From assembly GCA_026196545.1 (NCBI GenBank), contig JAPHSZ010000085.1, positions 1-37,084 of the forward strand: 37,084 bases of DNA, written 5' to 3'. Positions 35,981 to 37,084 of the stretch are shown here, piece after piece (position 1 is the first letter of the stretch; each line of letters begins with the position of its first letter). The translations under genes were made by a program, and so were the position numbers. The notes below the pieces were generated by a model, which saw only the letters and a list, made by a program, of their open reading frames with translations, did not search any database and had not been told where the DNA came from. Source of the stretch: Gammaproteobacteria bacterium. Lineage in GTDB: Bacteria; Pseudomonadota; Gammaproteobacteria; SZUA-229.

Positions 35981-37084
35981 TTAAAGAATATAACGGCTGA
36001 GATCTTCATCTTCAGCCAGTTCGCCCAGACTGTTATTTACATAGGCTTCATCGATGCTGACTTTTGTACCCGACTTGTCCGGTGCGTCGTAGGAAATTTC
36101 ATCCAGCAATCTTTCCATTACCGTGTGCAATCGACGTGCGCCGATATTTTCTGACTTTTCATTCACGCTGGAGGCGATTTCAGCAATGCGCTTTATGCCA
36201 TCATCGGTGAATTCCAGCTCCACGCCTTCGGTATCCATCAGCGCCTTGTATTGTACGGTCAATGCCGCGTCCGGTTCGGTCAGTATTCGCTGAAAATCTT
36301 CCGCATTCAGGGCGTCCAGTTCAACACGGATTGGCAAACGGCCCTGCAATTCAGGAATAAGATCAGACGGCTTGGACAGGTGGAAAGCACCCGAGGCAAT
36401 AAACAGGATGTGGTCGGTTTTGACCATGCCGTATTTGGTGCTCACGGTGCAGCCTTCAACCAGTGGCAGCAGGTCGCGCTGCACCCCCTCACGTGAAACA
36501 TCACCGCCGCTGCCCGAATCAGCACGTTTTGCCACCTTGTCTAACTCATCGAGAAAAACAATACCATTCTGCTCGGCATTTTCTACCGCATTCGCCTTGA
36601 TCTCTTCTTCCTTCAGCAGCTTGCCCGCTTCTTCATCCAGCAGGACTTTTCGGGCCTGCTCTATGCGCATTTTCTGGGTTTTCTTGCGCTCACTGGTCAT
36701 GTTCTGAAACACGCCCTGTAGCTGATTGGTCATTTCCTCCATGCCCGGCGGCGCCACGATTTCCACACCCACGGGCGAGGCCGAAACTTCAACTTCAATT
36801 TCCTTGTCGTCCAGCTCGCCGGCACGCAGTTTTTCCCGGAATTTCTGCCGAGTGCCCGATTCCTGTGCTTCCGGTTCGCCAAACTCATTGCGGGCGGGCG
36901 GCAACAGGGCATCAAGAATGCGCTCTTCGGCCGCCTCTTCTGCCAGGTGCTTTACATTTTTCACTTCGCGCTCACGCGCCATTTTAACAGACATATCGAC
37001 CAGATCGCGCACAATCGAGTCAACTTCGCGGCCTACATACCCCACTTCGGTGAACTTGGTCGCCTCAACCTTGATAAAGGGGGC
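35981..37084 (-). CDS. hslU: HslU, ATPase subunit of HslUV protease (5'-truncated by window end)
   Basis: The frame is open to the window edge and begins mid-protein ([20 protein letters not shown]), so the Walker A region and about 75 N-terminal residues lie outside. Visible features are the pore loop GYVG, the inserted I-domain (about 25-150 of the fragment), Walker [13 protein letters not shown], the sensor region [30 protein letters not shown] and the C-terminal docking tail ending LSRYIL, which activates HslV. HslU unfolds substrates for the HslV peptidase in the cytoplasm. hslV is expected just upstream, outside the window. Confidence 0.96.
   Translation of the reverse strand, partial: APFIKVEATKFTEVGYVGREVDSIVRDLVDMSVKMAREREVKNVKHLAEEAAEERILDALLPPARNEFGEPEAQESGTRQKFREKLRAGELDDKEIEVEVSASPVGVEIVAPPGMEEMTNQLQGVFQNMTSERKKTQKMRIEQARKVLLDEEAGKLLKEEEIKANAVENAEQNGIVFLDELDKVAKRADSGSGGDVSREGVQRDLLPLVEGCTVSTKYGMVKTDHILFIASGAFHLSKPSDLIPELQGRLPIRVELDALNAEDFQRILTEPDAALTVQYKALMDTEGVELEFTDDGIKRIAEIASSVNEKSENIGARRLHTVMERLLDEISYDAPDKSGTKVSIDEAYVNNSLGELAEDEDLSRYIL

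Overview
The window looks like a chromosomal segment of a sulfide-oxidising gammaproteobacterium. The gene order hslU, DUF971, ubiE, ubiJ, ubiB, uvrD on the minus strand is typical of Gammaproteobacteria, and PlsB, UbiJ and a Type I sulfide:quinone oxidoreductase point the same way. No rRNA, tRNA, IS element, prophage or CRISPR array was seen. Base composition is mixed: much of the window is AT-rich, while most of the alternate ATPase operon, plsB, uvrD and the TRAP gene look visibly GC-richer.

Left part (1-8.4 kb). A cut-off hypothetical gene faces a membrane sensor histidine kinase. An orphan MlaC-like gene follows, preceded by a REP-like palindrome and followed by a strong bidirectional terminator. 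Next is an unrecognised 552-residue lipoprotein with an internal duplication and a near-consensus Fur box upstream, then a small four-helix membrane protein. The sqr gene is divergent from a PAS/sigma-54 activator. A clear -24/-12 promoter lies in front of sqr, so this looks like a self-contained sulfide-responsive switch. A Tat-exported Cys-rich copper-storage-like protein follows.

Centre (8.4-23.4 kb, plus strand). It holds pyruvate kinase, a conserved hypothetical, DUF2288, a HIT protein, a phospholipase-D/cardiolipin-synthase-like enzyme and PlsB. A complete-looking alternate (N-type) F1Fo ATPase operon follows, in the order atpD-C-Q-B-E-F-A-G. It lacks atpR, has a c subunit with Met where N-ATPases normally carry a Na+-ligating Glu/Gln, and has an alpha subunit whose P-loop Lys is Arg. 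A cyclic-nucleotide-binding protein with an unrecognised C-terminal half and a CDF metal exporter follow.

Right part (23.5-37 kb). A minus-strand cluster encodes, in transcription order, a c-type cytochrome, a FadL-family outer-membrane protein, a DUF2892 membrane protein, a 29-residue single-TM ORF and a second C-terminal-CxxCH cytochrome. It is divergent from an OmpR/EnvZ-type two-component system that has a perfect 17-bp palindrome just upstream of its start codon. This set may be an uncharacterised envelope electron-transfer or uptake unit. Beta-carbonic anhydrase, an orphan Tat-exported TRAP binding protein, uvrD, the ubiquinone genes and a truncated hslU complete the window.

All calls rest on reading the sequence and recalled family knowledge. 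No database search was possible.
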